A DNA stretch of 64,000 bases from Diorhabda sublineata (GCF_026230105.1 NC_079482.1:2418001-2482000); one strand, 5' to 3'; counted from the stretch's first letter, positions 12,311 to 24,330 are shown. Notes: generated from the letters alone by a model not told the origin. Program-made: numbers and translations.

Positions 12311-15300
12311 ATGGCGTTCGTTTGCCCACCGAAAGATTCGGCAGAACAACAACTCAAAGTTATTAAAAATATTAAAGATATCGTCGAAAATTTGGAAAAA
12401 TCGATGAGTATAGGTGTTAAACCGATATGTATTCCGGCGTGTATTCCCATAGCGGATTATCCAAAACCAGCTAAATCGACTACTTGTTGTCCACCAAGTT
12501 GTAATGTACCGGTTAATTCTAAACGAGAACCTCCGGACGTTATGGTAAATACCCCATTTATTTATATATTTCTTTCCTAAAACTAATATAAAATCCCCAT
12601 AACCTTGTTTGCTATAAATTTAGAGTAACGTCAGTTCGAATAGACCGATCCGTGACGAATTAAACTACAATAGACCCAATTATATTAGTGCAGCGGATCA
12701 AACAAACAACAAGGGTTGTTTTTTATATTAATAATGCAAAAATAAACATTTCCGCTGAAAACTGCGGGTTTTCAATTAAAAAACGGCTTATTGGGTGCCA
12801 AATCGATGGTGCTACCTTCTAGATGGTTGAAATTTGTTAGGAAATGAATAATTTTTAACGATATTCGAATTTATCCAACGATTCACTCGAGATAACTATT
12901 CCCTAGGTAGTTAGCGGTTTTTCTTGTCCTCCCCATTCCGCGTCCATTCCAACATCCCAGTTTCAGTTCCATCTATCAAGATATACTTCAACTGTCGTCT
13001 TCTTGCTTCTTTTATAATTTTTACCACATTCTATTCATCAAGTACTACTACAAGTAGTACTAAGACACTTTTTGGATCTAGTTTCCTGGGTGATTCCCCT
13101 AGGTACACCTGGGTACGGATTGTAGAATTCCCCTGGCGTAGCTAGCTTGGAAGCCTCTTACTTTGATTCAAATCATAGTATTAGACTTACCAGGCTAGTT
13201 CTGGTTTCTGCGTTAGTCAGTATAGAAAGAGGCCAATTTTATTTAGTACAGAAGATTTTGATGGTTTGAACGTACACAAAATGGTGTTCCTGTGTTCAAC
13301 GAAGTTATATCGGTATAGAAAATGGCAAACTGTATACTGATTCCTATTTTCGTAAACAAAATGGCGAATAATCCTGTTTTCGATAAAGAAAATGACCGAC
13401 AGTTTCTGATTTCTGCGGAGCAGAAAATTGTTGACAGTTCAGTAAAGAAAATGGCCAACATTATTCAGTACGGAATATTTTTATTTCATCCTGTTTTTGT
13501 ACACATAAAATAACGAAAAGTACCTGTTTTTAACAAAGAAAAAGACCAAATAAAGTCAGTAAAAAAGATTTAGACCGATTTTCGTTTTTGTACACATAAA
13601 ATGGCGATTATTTCCTGTTTTTAATAAAGAAGAAGACTAAATATAGTCAGTAAAGAAGATTTATACTGATTTCCGTTTTTATACACATAAAATGGCGATT
13701 ATTTCCTGTTTTTAATAAAGAAGAAGACTAAATAAAGTCAGTAAAGAAGATTTATACTGATTTCCGTTTTTATACACATAAAATGGCGATTATTTCCTGT
13801 TTTTAATAAAGAAGAAGACTAAATAAAGTCAGTAAAGAAGATTTATACTGATTTCCGTTTTTATACACATAAAATGGCGATTATTTCCTGTTTTTAATAA
13901 AGAAGAAGACTAAATAAAGTCAGTAAAGAAGATTTAGGACCCATGTCCGTTTTTTATACACATAAAATGGCGATTATTTCCTGTTTTTAATAAAGAAGAA
14001 GACTAAATAAAGTCAGTAAAGAAGATTTATACTGATTTCCGTTTTTATACACATAAAATGGCGATTATTTCCTGTTTTTAATAAAGAAGAAGACTAAATA
14101 AAGTCAGTAAAGAAGATTTATACTGATTTCCGTTTTTATACACATAAAATGGCGATTATTTCCTGTTTTTAATAAAGAAGAAGACTAAATAAAGTCAGTA
14201 AAGAAGATTTATACTGATTTCCGTTTTTATACACATAAAATGGCGATTATTTCCTGTTTTTAATAAAGAAGAAGACTAAATAAAGTCAGTAAAGAAGATT
14301 TATACTGATTTCCGTTTTTATACACATAAAATGGCGATTATTTCCTGTTTTTAATAAAGAAGAAGACTAAATAAAGTCAGTAAAGAAGATTTAGGACCCA
14401 TGTCCGTTTTTTTTACACATAAAATGGCGATTATTTCCTGTTTTTAATAAAGAAGAAGACTAAATAAAGTCAGTAAAGAAGATTTAGGACCCATGTCCGT
14501 TTTTTTTACACATAAAATGGCGATTATTTCCTGTTTTTAATAAAGAAGAAGACTAAATAAAGTCAGTAAAGAAGATTTATACTGATTTCCGTTTTTATAC
14601 ACATAAAATGGCGATTATTTCCTGTTTTTAATAAAGAAGAAGAATAAATAAAGTCAGTAAAGAAGATTTATACTGATTTCCGTTTTTATACACATAAAAT
14701 GGCGATTATTTCCTGTTTTTAATAAAGAAGAAGACTAAATAAAGTCAGTAAAGAAGATTTATACTGATTTCCGTTTTTATACACATAAAATGGCGATTAT
14801 TTCCTGTTTTTAATAAAGAAGAAGACTAAATAAAGTCAGTAAAGAAGATTTAGGACCCATGTCCGTTTTTTTTACACATAAAATGGCGATTATTTCCTGT
14901 TTTTAATAAAGAAGAAGACTAAATAAAGTCAGTAAAGAAGATTTAGACCCATATCCGTTTTTTTACACATAAAATGGCGATTATTTCATGTTTTTAATAA
15001 AAAAGAAGAATAAATAAAGTCAGTAAAGAAGATTTAGGACCCATGTCCGTTTTTTTACACATAAAATGGCGATTATTTTCTGTTTTTATTAAAGAAGAAG
15101 AATAAATAAAGTCAGTAAAGAAGATTTAGACCCATATCTGTTTTTTTACACATAAAATGGTGATTAATTCCTGTTTTTAATAAAGAAGAAGAATAAATAA
15201 AGTCAGTAAAGAAGATTTAGACCCATATCCGTTTTTTTACACATAAAATGGCGATTATTTTCTGTTTTTAATAAAAAAGAAGAATAAATAAAGTCAGTAA

Positions 15301-18300
15301 AGAAGATTTAGGACCCATATACGTTTTTTTACACATAAAATAAAGAAAAGTGTCTGTTTTTAACAAAGAAAAAGACCAAATATATCCAGTAAAGAAGATC
15401 GCGACTGTATCCTGTTTTTATACACATAAAATGGCGAACGATTCCTGCATTTAACTAACAGTTCCGTCTAGTTACCTAAAGTTTTTTCGCCCAGTCTGAA
15501 GGGGTTTCATCACTTATGAATGTTTCGCCTTTTCGCTGGACCAATGACAAACCATTAGTGCCGCTGGTATCTGTTGACACTAATGTGGTCTATCTAGTAC
15601 AAGCAGATTACTGAATCGCCGCGTGTGTTTTCAAAAAGTAGAGGCCAATTATACCCTTTGGTGGTATTACCGCCCGAATCGTCACTTTTTATGAATGCGA
15701 AAGTCCTTTCTACTCGAAAATATACAATTTTTTTTGTTGGCATGCCCATTTCAGTGGAAATGGGCTTCGTCCGATAAGAGATTTGGTCTGTTTTGGCAAC
15801 CGAAAAGCCGCCCAATGTTTTAAACGATTCAACGGTACGTTAATTCGAAAAGTATAATTAGTATAACTAATATTACCTTTTTCAAGGTTTGTTACAAGGT
15901 TTGTTCGAAAGAACCACGTGGAAAACAAGATAAACACGGAAAGGTAACCGGCAGTAACCCAAAATTTGATTACAGAACTTCTAAAGCGCTTGAATTGAGA
16001 TCGAGTTTTTTCATATTATGCGGTTGCAAACGACGCAACGGTAAAAATTTCTTTACATAATAAAATATCGTTCGATACGCGAGAAACGTCCTTTACTCTC
16101 GTATAGAATACTCCATTTAATCTACAACTATCACAATATATTGTTATAATTAATTATAATTAAAGGTATTATCCAAATATACACGTGCATGTTCTTTACA
16201 TCTACAAAAAATATTTTATATACCGGGTGGGCAACTAAAAACGAACGTATCGGCCATATCTCAGAGACGATTTATATTACAGCTTCAAGACAAAAAAATA
16301 TGCCAAAAGTGACGTTTTTGTTCAAGTTTTCCCAATTAAATGGCACTTTTTATACGATAATTCAATAATCGAACAAATAAGGAATGGGGGAGAGCGGGAA
16401 ACTCGTTATGGAAAATTTCCTGTAAGTTCGGATCTGCTTCGTCGATTTCTACAAACTTGATCTTGAAGAACCCCAGGAGAATTGATTTATACCACTAGGG
16501 ACGGGATAAAATGGATCAGAAGTGATCGAATACATCCATTAATGGATAACAGAAGAAGATGTTGTTTGAAAGAACTTTTGTCCAGTCGTCGACGTGCGGA
16601 TAGGACACCAGTTTCAATTTCTTCCAGGCAGAAAGATATACCACAACACCAGGAGGCATCAGACAGGACGACAGCCTCAGCCCGTTTCTGTTCTCTCAAT
16701 CTTCAATCTCTCATCTTCAAGCTGGTAGCTTGGTATGAGCCTGTCGAGTTATTACGATCCAGTGAAGGACCTAAGAAGCCATATCAACGAAGCGACTGCC
16801 ATATCGGGCTGCTTAAGGCAGATACATGCGAAAGGACAACAAGGTTAGACTTGTATCAGTCCAATCATGACATACGGAAGAGGAAACCAACAAAAACGAA
16901 AAACATGCTTCGGGTAGGTAGCCGAAAAGAAAACGCTCAGTATTATAGTGGGAAAAACAAGAGTTGATCGAATCAGGAATACTGACATCGGGGGACAATG
17001 TGGGGACATCGTAAGATGGGGAGGAGACAAAGAAAAAGATACTGGTACGTCCACGTGAGAAGAATGGACCGCCGCGCATCGTACTCGAAGAGAACCGCCG
17101 AAGATATGGATGGACAGGTGGCAGTCCACGTCCCAGGAACTGATACAGAGGAACCCGCAAAACTAACAGATCACGAGATGTTAAAAATGAATAAGAAGAA
17201 GAAGATTGTGATGTCTGTTCAAAATTCTTTGCGTTCAAAGAACCTATGGTTGTATTTAGCCTCGCGGTAATATTCAAAGTTGGTGTTCACATAAAAACCA
17301 TTCAAACCAGTTCGAAATTTTCCTTGTGACTTGATATTTTATCGCATTTCCACACACAATATATATCCAGAAACGACCTAAGTCCCATATTTAAAACCTC
17401 CTCGTTTGCTTGACAATTTTCCAAAAAGGTTTTAGTTTTTTCTTGCTACCAAACCGTTTTGGTACATTTAAGAGACCCAAGAAGGCTGGTTACCTCTGAG
17501 GAATTATTTGGAGAGACGTTGCAGGACTTGTGCTTGTACAATTATTATTGTTCTATAATTTCTCCTCTTGTTGTTAATCTATTATATACGAGGATGGTCC
17601 CAAAAGTACCTGGTCCAACACAACAAACAACTGGTGCACAGTCTTGATGAAACAACACTTTCTTCTTAGCCAAATTCTGTCGTTTTTGTTTGATTCCTTG
17701 GCTCAAACGTTGCAATAAGCTCGAATAATACTCGCCGTTGATAGTTTTTTCTTTTTAAAGAAAAACGAAGGAAATTATCCCACGGGATTTCCAAATAACC
17801 GACCCCATGACTTTGCCTGCAGACGGAACGGTCTTTGACCTCTTTGGAGCTGGTTCTTCCTTTTCTGTTGTTTCGGGTGTGAAGTGCTGGACCCACGTTT
17901 CATTCAAACATTACCAAACACTCGACGGAAACATTTTTGTTCAATTGTGAACACCCATCTTACTTATCTTCTTCGACATTTGTAGAGTCGTCACCTCATT
18001 TGGTCGACCACAGCGATGCTGGTCTTCGTAGATAGTATGGCCTCTAAGGCTAACGTCTTTCAAATATCACATAACGATGACCAATTTTTTCCATTCACTG
18101 GAAACCTTCACTAGCTCGAACTTACCATACCTTTTCACATGTAAACCAGTTTTTTCTAAACTGAAAATAGTCAAATTGTCCAGTCTGATTTCTGAGATCC
18201 CGAATCCCGACTCACCAGACCCCACGATAGATGGGGTGTGATGAGTACGGAAGGTGACCCCAAATGGTCCCATTCCCGACCTACGCTCTCAATAACCCAT

Positions 18301-18585
18301 AGATTATGTGATGGTTGTAGATAATTAATTTTATCCTCTTAATAAATTGTAATATAATTTGTAGGATTACAAGATTTTTGCCCTAGAATGGAATGCAACG
18401 GTTCGCCAGATTGTATCCCTTTTCCGCCACGTTGCGGACCAAGTAAATTCGATCCGACTTATGTTGGTATTACCGAAGAAGAAAAATTACTCGAAATTAA
18501 CAAAATGCGGAAAGGTCAAAATTCTAAAAAAGCATGTTTCAAATGTTTCCCTGCAGTTATTGAAGAAACTGCAATCTGTAACTGA
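12311..18585 (+). CDS. Small cysteine-rich protein of unknown function, three coding exons
   Basis: Proposed exons are 12311-12544, 12624-12714 and 18365-18585; they join in phase to 181 codons. Exon 1 (ATG in AAGGAAATGGCG context) reads MAFVCPPKDSAEQQLKVIKN..., has a lysine-rich helical stretch, then ICIPACIP and TTCCPPSCNVP, and ends ATG|GTAAAT in phase 0. Exon 2 is 91 bp (SNVSSNRPIRDELNYNRP...) and ends in phase 1 before GTTGTT, a weak donor. Exon 3 supplies the second base pair of a glycine codon, then LQDFCPRMECNGSPDCIPFP, PRCGPSKF and KACFKCFPAVIEETAICN, stop. AATAAA lies at 18656-18661. No signal peptide or membrane segment is visible. I do not recognise the family. The frame is open upstream of 12311, but that part looks like repeat, so the internal ATG was preferred. 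The 5.6-kb second intron holds a 91-bp array and transposon remains. The homologous exon at 24.3 kb supports exon 3 as real coding sequence. Confidence 0.6.
12715..13205. other. Start of the cysteine-rich gene's second intron; nothing recognised
   Basis: This is AT-rich intronic sequence with no ORF resembling known proteins. The short + ORF at 12924-13145 shows no family motif. Confidence 0.4.
13206..15455 (+). repeat. 91-93-bp tandem array, about 24 units
   Basis: The core ACACATAAAATGGCGATTATTT recurs at 13592, 13683, 13774, 13865, 13958 and so on to about 15430. Each unit also carries CCTGTTTTTAATAAAGAAGA and AGTCAGTAAAGAAGATTTA. The first four or five units (13206-13590) and the last few (from about 14940) are more diverged than the middle, the usual pattern of an array homogenised from its centre. 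A TAGGACCCATGTCCG variant replaces TATACTGATTTCCG in several units without strict order. AATAAA occurs in each unit, which could matter for transcripts crossing this intron. Confidence 0.9.
15456..16480. other. Intronic stretch without a gene; dispersed repeat at its end
   Basis: No gene is visible. Minus-strand ORFs at 15594-15937 have no family motifs. ATACCGGGTGGGCAACTAAAA at about 16219 resembles the end of an interspersed repeat. Confidence 0.35.
16690..17230 (+). mobile_element. Decayed non-LTR retrotransposon fragment (C-terminal region)
   Basis: Across frames the + strand reads RNTDIGGQCGDIVRW, GRRQRKRYWYVHVRRMD and WMDRWQSTSQE (about 16970-17150). This resembles the poorly conserved C-terminal end of LINE ORF2 proteins, where a W..HV.RM block is followed by a basic GRP..RW segment. 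Frameshifts are evident, and the 161-codon ORF at 16482-16967 has no recognisable domain. The assignment rests on motif resemblance only. Confidence 0.4.
17586..18060 (-). mobile_element. Decayed mariner transposase, minus strand
   Basis: On the minus strand the sequence reads VGPALHTRNNR (W changed), GKDGSVCRQSHGVGYLEI-like residues, LKRKNYQRRVLFELIATFEP and, in the next frame, KKVLFHQDCAPV. This is the order of mariner transposase blocks (KKVMATVFWD, GKTITG.YY..LL, KKVLFHQDNAPAH) with the second catalytic aspartate still present in HQD. Its terminal repeat-like TACGAGGATGGTCCCAAAAG begins at about 17588. Several frameshifts: a fossil inside the cysteine-rich gene's intron. Confidence 0.6.
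18061..18364. other. Last 300 bases of the intron before the first terminal exon
   Basis: No independent gene is seen. The minus-strand ORF at 18067-18273 may be a further frame-shifted piece of the mariner. The acceptor for the cysteine-rich exon is TTTGTAG ending at 18364. Confidence 0.35.
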
Positions 18586-18655
18586 TGTATTGTAAAAATT
18601 TCGAAATATATATTCGTGTTTTCAAAAATATCATTTTTATCTATGGTAGTACGAT

Positions 18656-18661
18656 AATAAA
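18656..18661 (+). terminator. Polyadenylation signal, proximal terminal exon
   Basis: AATAAA lies 70 bases after the stop codon of the proximal cysteine-rich exon. No other canonical hexamer lies closer. Confidence 0.5.
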
Positions 18662-18729
18662 TCATTTTTACATCAATTTCAGTTACTTTCTAATGATTTT
18701 AATGTCGAACTTGAATCAGGTGCTTCGAA

Positions 18730-18990
18730 ATAGTTAAACATCCTCAACATTCTCCAGATTTGACTCCTATAGATTACCGACAACACGGTAAACGATTTTC
18801 TTCGGATAACAAAATCGTGTTTGCGTTTTTGAAGTATCAGTCGACATAAAACCCAGAAACTAGATGAAGACGATTCTAAATTATCAAAAATTTTGTTCTT
18901 CACGGCTTCCTGTCATACATAGAACGATCGAAATGATCGAAACTGGTTCGCATGTCGGATTTCTACTCGTTTTTTTTACGGACTCGTCCA
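18730..18990 (+). mobile_element. Mariner transposase C-terminal fragment
   Basis: At about 18738-18780 the + strand reads HPQHSPDLTPIDYRQHGKR, matching the mariner H..YSPDLAP.D(Y/F) block including the final catalytic aspartate. It is followed by frameshifted remains. Short, degraded, no intact ends. Confidence 0.5.
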
Positions 18991-19300
18991 CCGACATAAA
19001 CCGTGAGGTCGATCCTGTTCGATTGTGCTGATCTGTACTAAAATTTGTGGCATACGCTTAGTACTTTTTGTTTATCTGTTTATTTTATGTCGTAAAACAA
19101 TTTATTAGAAGGCCTATTTATTTGTTTGCGGCGAACTAGAGGTAAAATTAACACCAAATGGTGAGTTGAAATAAATTAGTGAATAGTATAGTGAATAGTG
19201 GAAAGTTTAGTGAATTTAGTGTGGATATACCGTGGCTATAAATTCACTCTACAGATTAAAAACTGTTCAAATGAATCAAGAGCATTAAATTATGCCGTCG
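18991..19300. other. No gene; short GTGAATAGT-type repetition
   Basis: At 19178-19225 the sequence cycles through TTAGTGAATAGTATAGTGAATA and TTTAGTGAATTTAGTG, a small imperfect microsatellite. Nothing else is recognised. Confidence 0.4.
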
Positions 19301-19880
19301 AGGTCTCGATGACGCACGAAAAAACTCCATTGATATACTTAAGACGAATTTAGTGAAAATTTTAGAATCTAAAGACATCTAGAAACCTCCTTTAATGAGG
19401 AAATTGGGGAAAGAGCGCTCCAAACGGTGTTGTGTTCTTACAAACTGCTCAGGGCTAAAAAGAATCAGAAATGACGAAAAGTCTAGCACGAGAAGCTCAG
19501 TCTTCATCAAACATAATGCAGTGATGCCTCCCCAAAAGTAAAAAACAACAACTAATGTCTCCATTTGCACATATCACACCAAAACGTCATCTTGGCATGC
19601 TTTCCACTAAGTTATTCAATCAATTTTGTGCCCAAAGTTGTGGAAGAAGATGTCAAAGTATAGTTTCCATAAGGATTCAGATCAGGCGACCTGGATGGAA
19701 GCGATAGATGAAGAAAACTTTGATCTATTTTTTCTAGAACGAATTTAGATGAAGCTCCAGTGCTTATACGCAGTTGATAATCAATGGTATCCACCATCTA
19801 GCACATTCCTGCTCAGACCATAATCGTACCACCTCCAAAGGGGTGAATATCTTGATGCAAGGGCGACAATCATAAAACAT
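19300..19880 (-). mobile_element. Decayed Tc1-type transposase, minus strand
   Basis: Reading the minus strand from 19,840 down gives GGGTIMV(stop)AGMC, a match to the Tc1 GG..MVW.G block. It is followed by MVDTIDYQLRISTG and, at about 19,700, LSLPSRSPDLNPYGNYTL, a match to the Tc1 WP.(R/Q)SPDLNPIE block (I-E replaced). The spacing and order fit the C-terminal half of a Tc1 transposase with frameshifts and an in-frame stop. Confidence 0.6.
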
Positions 19881-19989
19881 CTTCTGCAGATATTTCGAGG
19901 GCTTCTATGAGCCAGATAACGTACACACGTTGTTACTCTGGGTCTTCTAGCTCTTCATTTTTTTGGCAACTTTCGACAAGACGCCATCT

Positions 19990-20225
19990 CCACACCATGG
20001 GCATCAAGGACGGTCCAGAGTGCCGTTGGTGCATTCAGGAGGACTAAATCGCAGACTACGTTATCTGCGAGTACTCTACATTCATACGAGCGCGGTTTAA
20101 ACACCTGGACAATCATCAAAACTTGCCTGATGACATCAAGGGGTTCAGGCCAAAGCGCCTGGTGGCGGCTTCTAAAAGGACATCGGCAACGGGCTCAGCC
20201 GCTCACACCTATGAACTATGAATTG
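19990..20225 (+). mobile_element. Non-LTR retrotransposon 3' fragment (Cys/His tail)
   Basis: The + strand reads KDGPECRWCIQED, a stop, then ADYVICEYS..ARFKHLDNHQN and PDDIKGFRPKRL. This is a diverged copy of the fragment at 63.3-63.6 kb (DDPECRWCMEEDETSGHVIC, AQFKHPNN, GFPKDIKWGTK). The C..C....H..C pattern is typical of the C-terminal end of insect LINE ORF2 proteins. It ends at CTATGAACTATGAATTGCTATG, similar to the end of the 63.6-kb copy. Confidence 0.55.
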
Positions 20226-20227
20226 CT

Positions 20228-20782
20228 ATGAAGGTTTCCTGGAATCGATTGAGCATCCTTGGGGTATATAAATATAGAAAACTGAATCTTCAAAGCGTTA
20301 AGTTCAAAAAACTGAAGGAGCGATCAACGCGCGATTATACACTTTTGTTGGAAATTGAGCGAATTAGTGACCGAAACTCGTGGTGGTTTTTAAAGGGTTT
20401 GGGGATGATGGGGATAATACGAAATCGAGTCGTATCAGAAGGTATTAAATGGTACTTTAGAACCGAAAAATATTTTAGGTATGCTACAAAACTACGAAGA
20501 ATCATCCTAAACCATCAACGGACCAATCAAATGTACGCAACGAAAAAATTATTAAACTCAAATCGGCTAAATCTCGTGAACTTAGAGGTGGTATTTTCTA
20601 CAGAGGGTGTGACTGCTGCAAATGGTTCGGTAAGTAAAATTCATTCGAATACGCCCTCTGTCGATAGGAATGCGAACGATGGAGATGTACGGGGTTTTTC
20701 ACGACGAGTTGAATCGATGAAAATTTGCTTGCATGGGTTTTCCGAACTGCTATTTCCAGCTAAAACAATTTCGGTTTCATGA
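20228..20782 (+). other. 184-codon ORF, doubtful
   Basis: It is the longest ORF in this non-tandem stretch, basic in composition and without recognisable domain, signal peptide or membrane segment. Its last about 25 codons lie in sequence that recurs in inverted form near 23,330 (GGAAAACCCATG). It follows directly on a LINE fragment. I regard it as probably non-coding or as transposon-derived. Confidence 0.15.
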
Positions 20783-22860
20783 CCCAAACTTCGTTATTTT
20801 GGACGGAATGCTGTAGGTTTTATTGAATTTTTGGAATCTACGCGAAATTTTAATATAACTTTATAAAAGGCATCGTATGTCTAAAAGCTACCATTTTTTA
20901 TTTATTTAACATTTTCGAAATTTTCGGACACATGCAGCCCTCCACTAAAAAAATTATATTTCTGAGTTTAAGTGAGCCAGGTCTGATATTTTCGGGATTT
21001 GGATAAATAAAACATACAGCTTTCAAAATGTGCGAAAACCTTGGCAAAAATTTATACAGGGTGTTCGGAAAATGGTGCCGAATTTCGCTATCTAAAAAAA
21101 AATTAAAAACCATGAAAATTTCAGTTTTATGACCCAAACTTCGTTATTTTGGACGGAATGCTGTAGGTTTTATTGAATTTTTGGAATCTACGCGAAATTT
21201 TAATATAACTTTATGTAAAGCATGGTATGCCTAAAGTCCACCATTTTTTATTTATTTAACATTTTCGAAATTTTCGGACACACGCAGTCCTCCACTAAAA
21301 AAATTATATTTCTGAGTTTAAGTGAGCCAGGTCTGATATTTTCGGGATTTGGATAAATAAAACATACAGCTTTCAAAATGTGCGAAAACCTTGGCAAAAA
21401 TTTATACAGGGTGTTCGGAAAATGGTGCCGAATTTCGCTATCTAAAAAAAAATTAAAAACCATGAAAATTTCAGTTTTATGACCCAAACTTCGTTATTTT
21501 GGACGGAATGTTATAGTTTTTATTAAATTTTTAGAATCTACGCGAAATTTCAATATTATTTTATATAAGGCATACCATTTTTTAATTATTTAACATTTTC
21601 GAAATTTTCGGACACATGCAGCCCTCCACTAAAAAAATTATATTTCTGAGTTTAAGTGAGCCAGGTCTTATATTTTTGGGATTTGTATAAATAAAACATA
21701 CAGCTTTCAAAATGTGCGAAAACCTTGGCAAAAATTTATACAGGGTGTTCGGAAAATGGTGCCGAATTTCGCTATCTAAAAAAAAATTAAAAACCATGAA
21801 AATTTCAGTTTTATGACCCAAACTTCGTTATTTTGGACGGAATGTTATAGGTTTTATTGAATTTTTGGAATCTACGCGAAATTTTAATATAACTTTATAA
21901 AAGGCATCGTATGTCTAAAAGCCACCATTTTTTATTTATTTAACATTTTCGAAATTTTCGGACACACGCAGTCCTCCACTAAAAAAATTATATTTCTGAG
22001 TTTAAGTGAGCCAGGTCTGATATTTTCGGGATTTGGATAAATAAAACATACAGCTTTCAAAATGTGCGAAAACCTTGGCAAAAATTTATACAGGGTGTTC
22101 GGAAAATGGTGCCGAATTTCGCTATCTAAAAAAAAATTAAAAACCATGAAAATTTCAGTTTTATGACCCAAACTTCGTTATTTTGGACGGAATGTTATAG
22201 GTTTTATTGAATTTTTGGAATCTAAGCGAAATTTTAATATAAATTTATAAAAGGCATCGTATGTCTAAAAGCCACCATTTTTTATTTATTTAACATTTTC
22301 GAAATTTTCGGACACACGCAGTCCTCCACTAAAAAAATTATATTTCTGAGTTTAAGTGAGCCAGGTCTGATATTTTCGGGATTTGGATAAATAAAACATA
22401 CAGCTTTCAAAATGTGCGAAAACCTTGGCAAAAATTTATACAGGGTGTTCGGAAAATGGTGCCGAATTTCGCTATCTAAAAAAAAATTAAAAACCATGAA
22501 AATTTCAGTTTTATGACCCAAACTTCGTTATTTTGGACGGAATGCTGTAGGTTTTATTGAACTTTTGGAATCTACGCGAAATTTTAATATAACTTTATGT
22601 AAAGCATGGTATGCCTAAAGTCCACCATTTTTTATTTATTTAACATTTTCGAAATTTTCGGACACACGCAGTCCTCCACTAAAAAAATTATATTTCTGAG
22701 TTTAAGTGAGCCAGGTCTGATATTTTTGGGATTTGGATAAATAAAACATACAGCTTTCAAAATTTGCGAAAACCTTGGCAAAAATTTATACAGGGTGTTC
22801 GGAAAATGGTGCCGAATTTCGCTATCTAAAAAAAATTAAAAACCATGAAAATTTCAGTTT
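20779..22860. repeat. 350/334-bp tandem array, about six units
   Basis: Units begin with GACCCAAACTTCGTTATTTTGG at about 20779, 21130, 21480, 21814, 22164 and 22514 and end with ATGGTGCCGAATTTCGCTATC. The spacing is 350 except for one 334-bp unit at 21480, which lacks part of the CATCGTATGTCTAAAAG segment. Each unit contains TTTATACAGGGTGTTCGGAAAATGG, an interspersed-repeat end motif. The 79-codon minus ORF in five units is a by-product of the repeat. Confidence 0.9.
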
Positions 22861-22984
22861 TTTCAAGTTTCTACGAAAACCGTTAATTTGAAATATATGA
22901 ATTTACTAACGAAGTCCCCTTAATTTAAAGCGTAGAATCTAATGGTAAAGAGAAAAATAGGGGTTGCCATTTGAAAAAATTGAG

Positions 22985-23300
22985 TTTTCGAAGTTTTTAG
23001 ATAGCGAAATTTGGCACCATTTTCTGAACACCCTGTATAAATTTTTGTCAAGGTTTTCGCAAATTTTGAAAGCTGTATGTTTTATTTATCCAAATCCCAA
23101 AAATATTAAACCTGATTCACTTAGAACTTAGAAATATAATTTTTTTAGTGGATGGCTGCATGTGTCCGAAAATTTCGAAAATGTGAAATAATTAAAAAAT
23201 GGTAAACTTTAGGCATACCATGCCTTATATAAAATAATATTGAAATTTCGCGTAGATTCTAAAAATTTAATAAAAACCATAACATTCCGTCTAAAATAAC
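22985..23300. repeat. Inverted copy of the 350-bp unit
   Basis: From 22985 (TTCGAAGTTTTTAGATAGCG) to about 23300 (CGTCTAAAATAACGAAGTTT) the sequence is the reverse complement of one unit of the preceding array. It matches the diverged 334-bp unit at 21480 especially well (GGCATACCATGCC region, TTAATAAAAACCATAACATTCC). With the 124-base spacer at 22861-22984, the last direct unit and this copy form a large imperfect palindrome. Confidence 0.8.
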
Positions 23301-23756
23301 GAAGTTTCGGTCTATTTCCGGTATAACCGGAAACGAGCATTTCGGAAAACCCATGTAAGGAAACTTTCAAAACACTAGTCCCAATACCTTCAAGGGTTAT
23401 TGTACCATTGGAAATACTTCCGTATATACCTACTAATTTGGCGATTTCGAAACTGTAAAATCCATTTATCGAAATGTCGAAAGTTTGTATTTCCGGTTTT
23501 TACAATTAATCTGTATCTCGATTTAAAAGTGGATTACGAAACTTCAGTTACTTTTTATTTTAAAAACATGTCGGTATTTTATAGAAAAACATCTTTTTCG
23601 ACCAATTTAGATAACCTAACCTAACATAATTCGAATTCTGGATTCTACGATCTCGAAAACGCTAAGAATGACAGTCATTCGATTATTTCTATCGATTAAT
23701 CGATTCTCTTAATTCGATTAATGTACTTTGTACGCCTTGTTGCCATAAATATGTTA
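23301..23756. other. Repeat-flank sequence, no gene
   Basis: GGTTATACCGG-type inverted bits and GGAAAACCCATG link this stretch to the end of the 20.2-kb ORF, so it is repeat flank. ATAACCTAACCTAACAT at 23611-23627 contains two CCTAA units. No ORF with domain support. Confidence 0.4.
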
Positions 23757-24238
23757 TACGAGGGTCGCTACTAAATTTTTGAGATATATCGACACTGATG
23801 TGAATATGTCAAATCTGACATTGACATTGACGTGTTGTCGAATGCTATTTGAGTTATTTAAATATACTTGAAACATTAATCTCGGTCAAAAACGGAATTA
23901 ATCCACGTGGATTTAACCAACAACAGTGTGCCAATCGACTCGCTTCGAAGCATTTCGATTGATCGCTTTTTTTCTTGGAATAACTGGAAATGTCGCCAGC
24001 GTTGCATTAGAGCAACGTAGAAAGGTCAATTCTGGATGATACGCCTGCATTTCTTTACCAAGAGTGTTGGGAAAAATCAGGGAAACCAAAATCAGAAGAC
24101 GAATCATTCCCCACCGCGATAATGCATTTTGGAAAAGTCGAAACGTCGAATTTATGGCTCATCCACCAAACGGTGGATGAATTACTAATATATTTTTGTT
24201 TTTCTATATCGAACTCAAAATAGCGGCTCTCGTATAGG
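23757..24238 (+). mobile_element. Defective mariner with terminal inverted repeats
   Basis: The left end is TACGAGGGTCGCTACTAAAT and the right end, read on the other strand, is TACGAGAGCCGCTATTTTGA. They match well over the first 15-16 bases and sit next to TA, the mariner target site. Inside, degraded transposase text survives: TKSVGKNQGNQ, then DNAFWKSRNVEFMAHPPNGG (about 24118-24178), corresponding to the mariner DNA..(H)..R..(M)..HPPYSP region. Length about 480 bp, so it is an internally deleted copy in the intron upstream of the distal cysteine-rich exon. Confidence 0.7.
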
Positions 24239-24330
24239 TAATTTTGGACTAATCCTCTAATTTTTTCAAAATCAACGGACCCCGCTTCATATTTGACGGA
24301 TAAATAGGGGACGTAACCGTATTATTGCAG

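Noticed and set aside
16813..17277. 154-codon minus ORF
   Set aside because: It is antisense to LINE-like text on the + strand and shows no recognisable motif of its own.
20228..20782. 184-codon + ORF as a real gene
   Set aside because: No domain, ends in repeat sequence and follows a LINE fragment; kept only as a doubtful feature.
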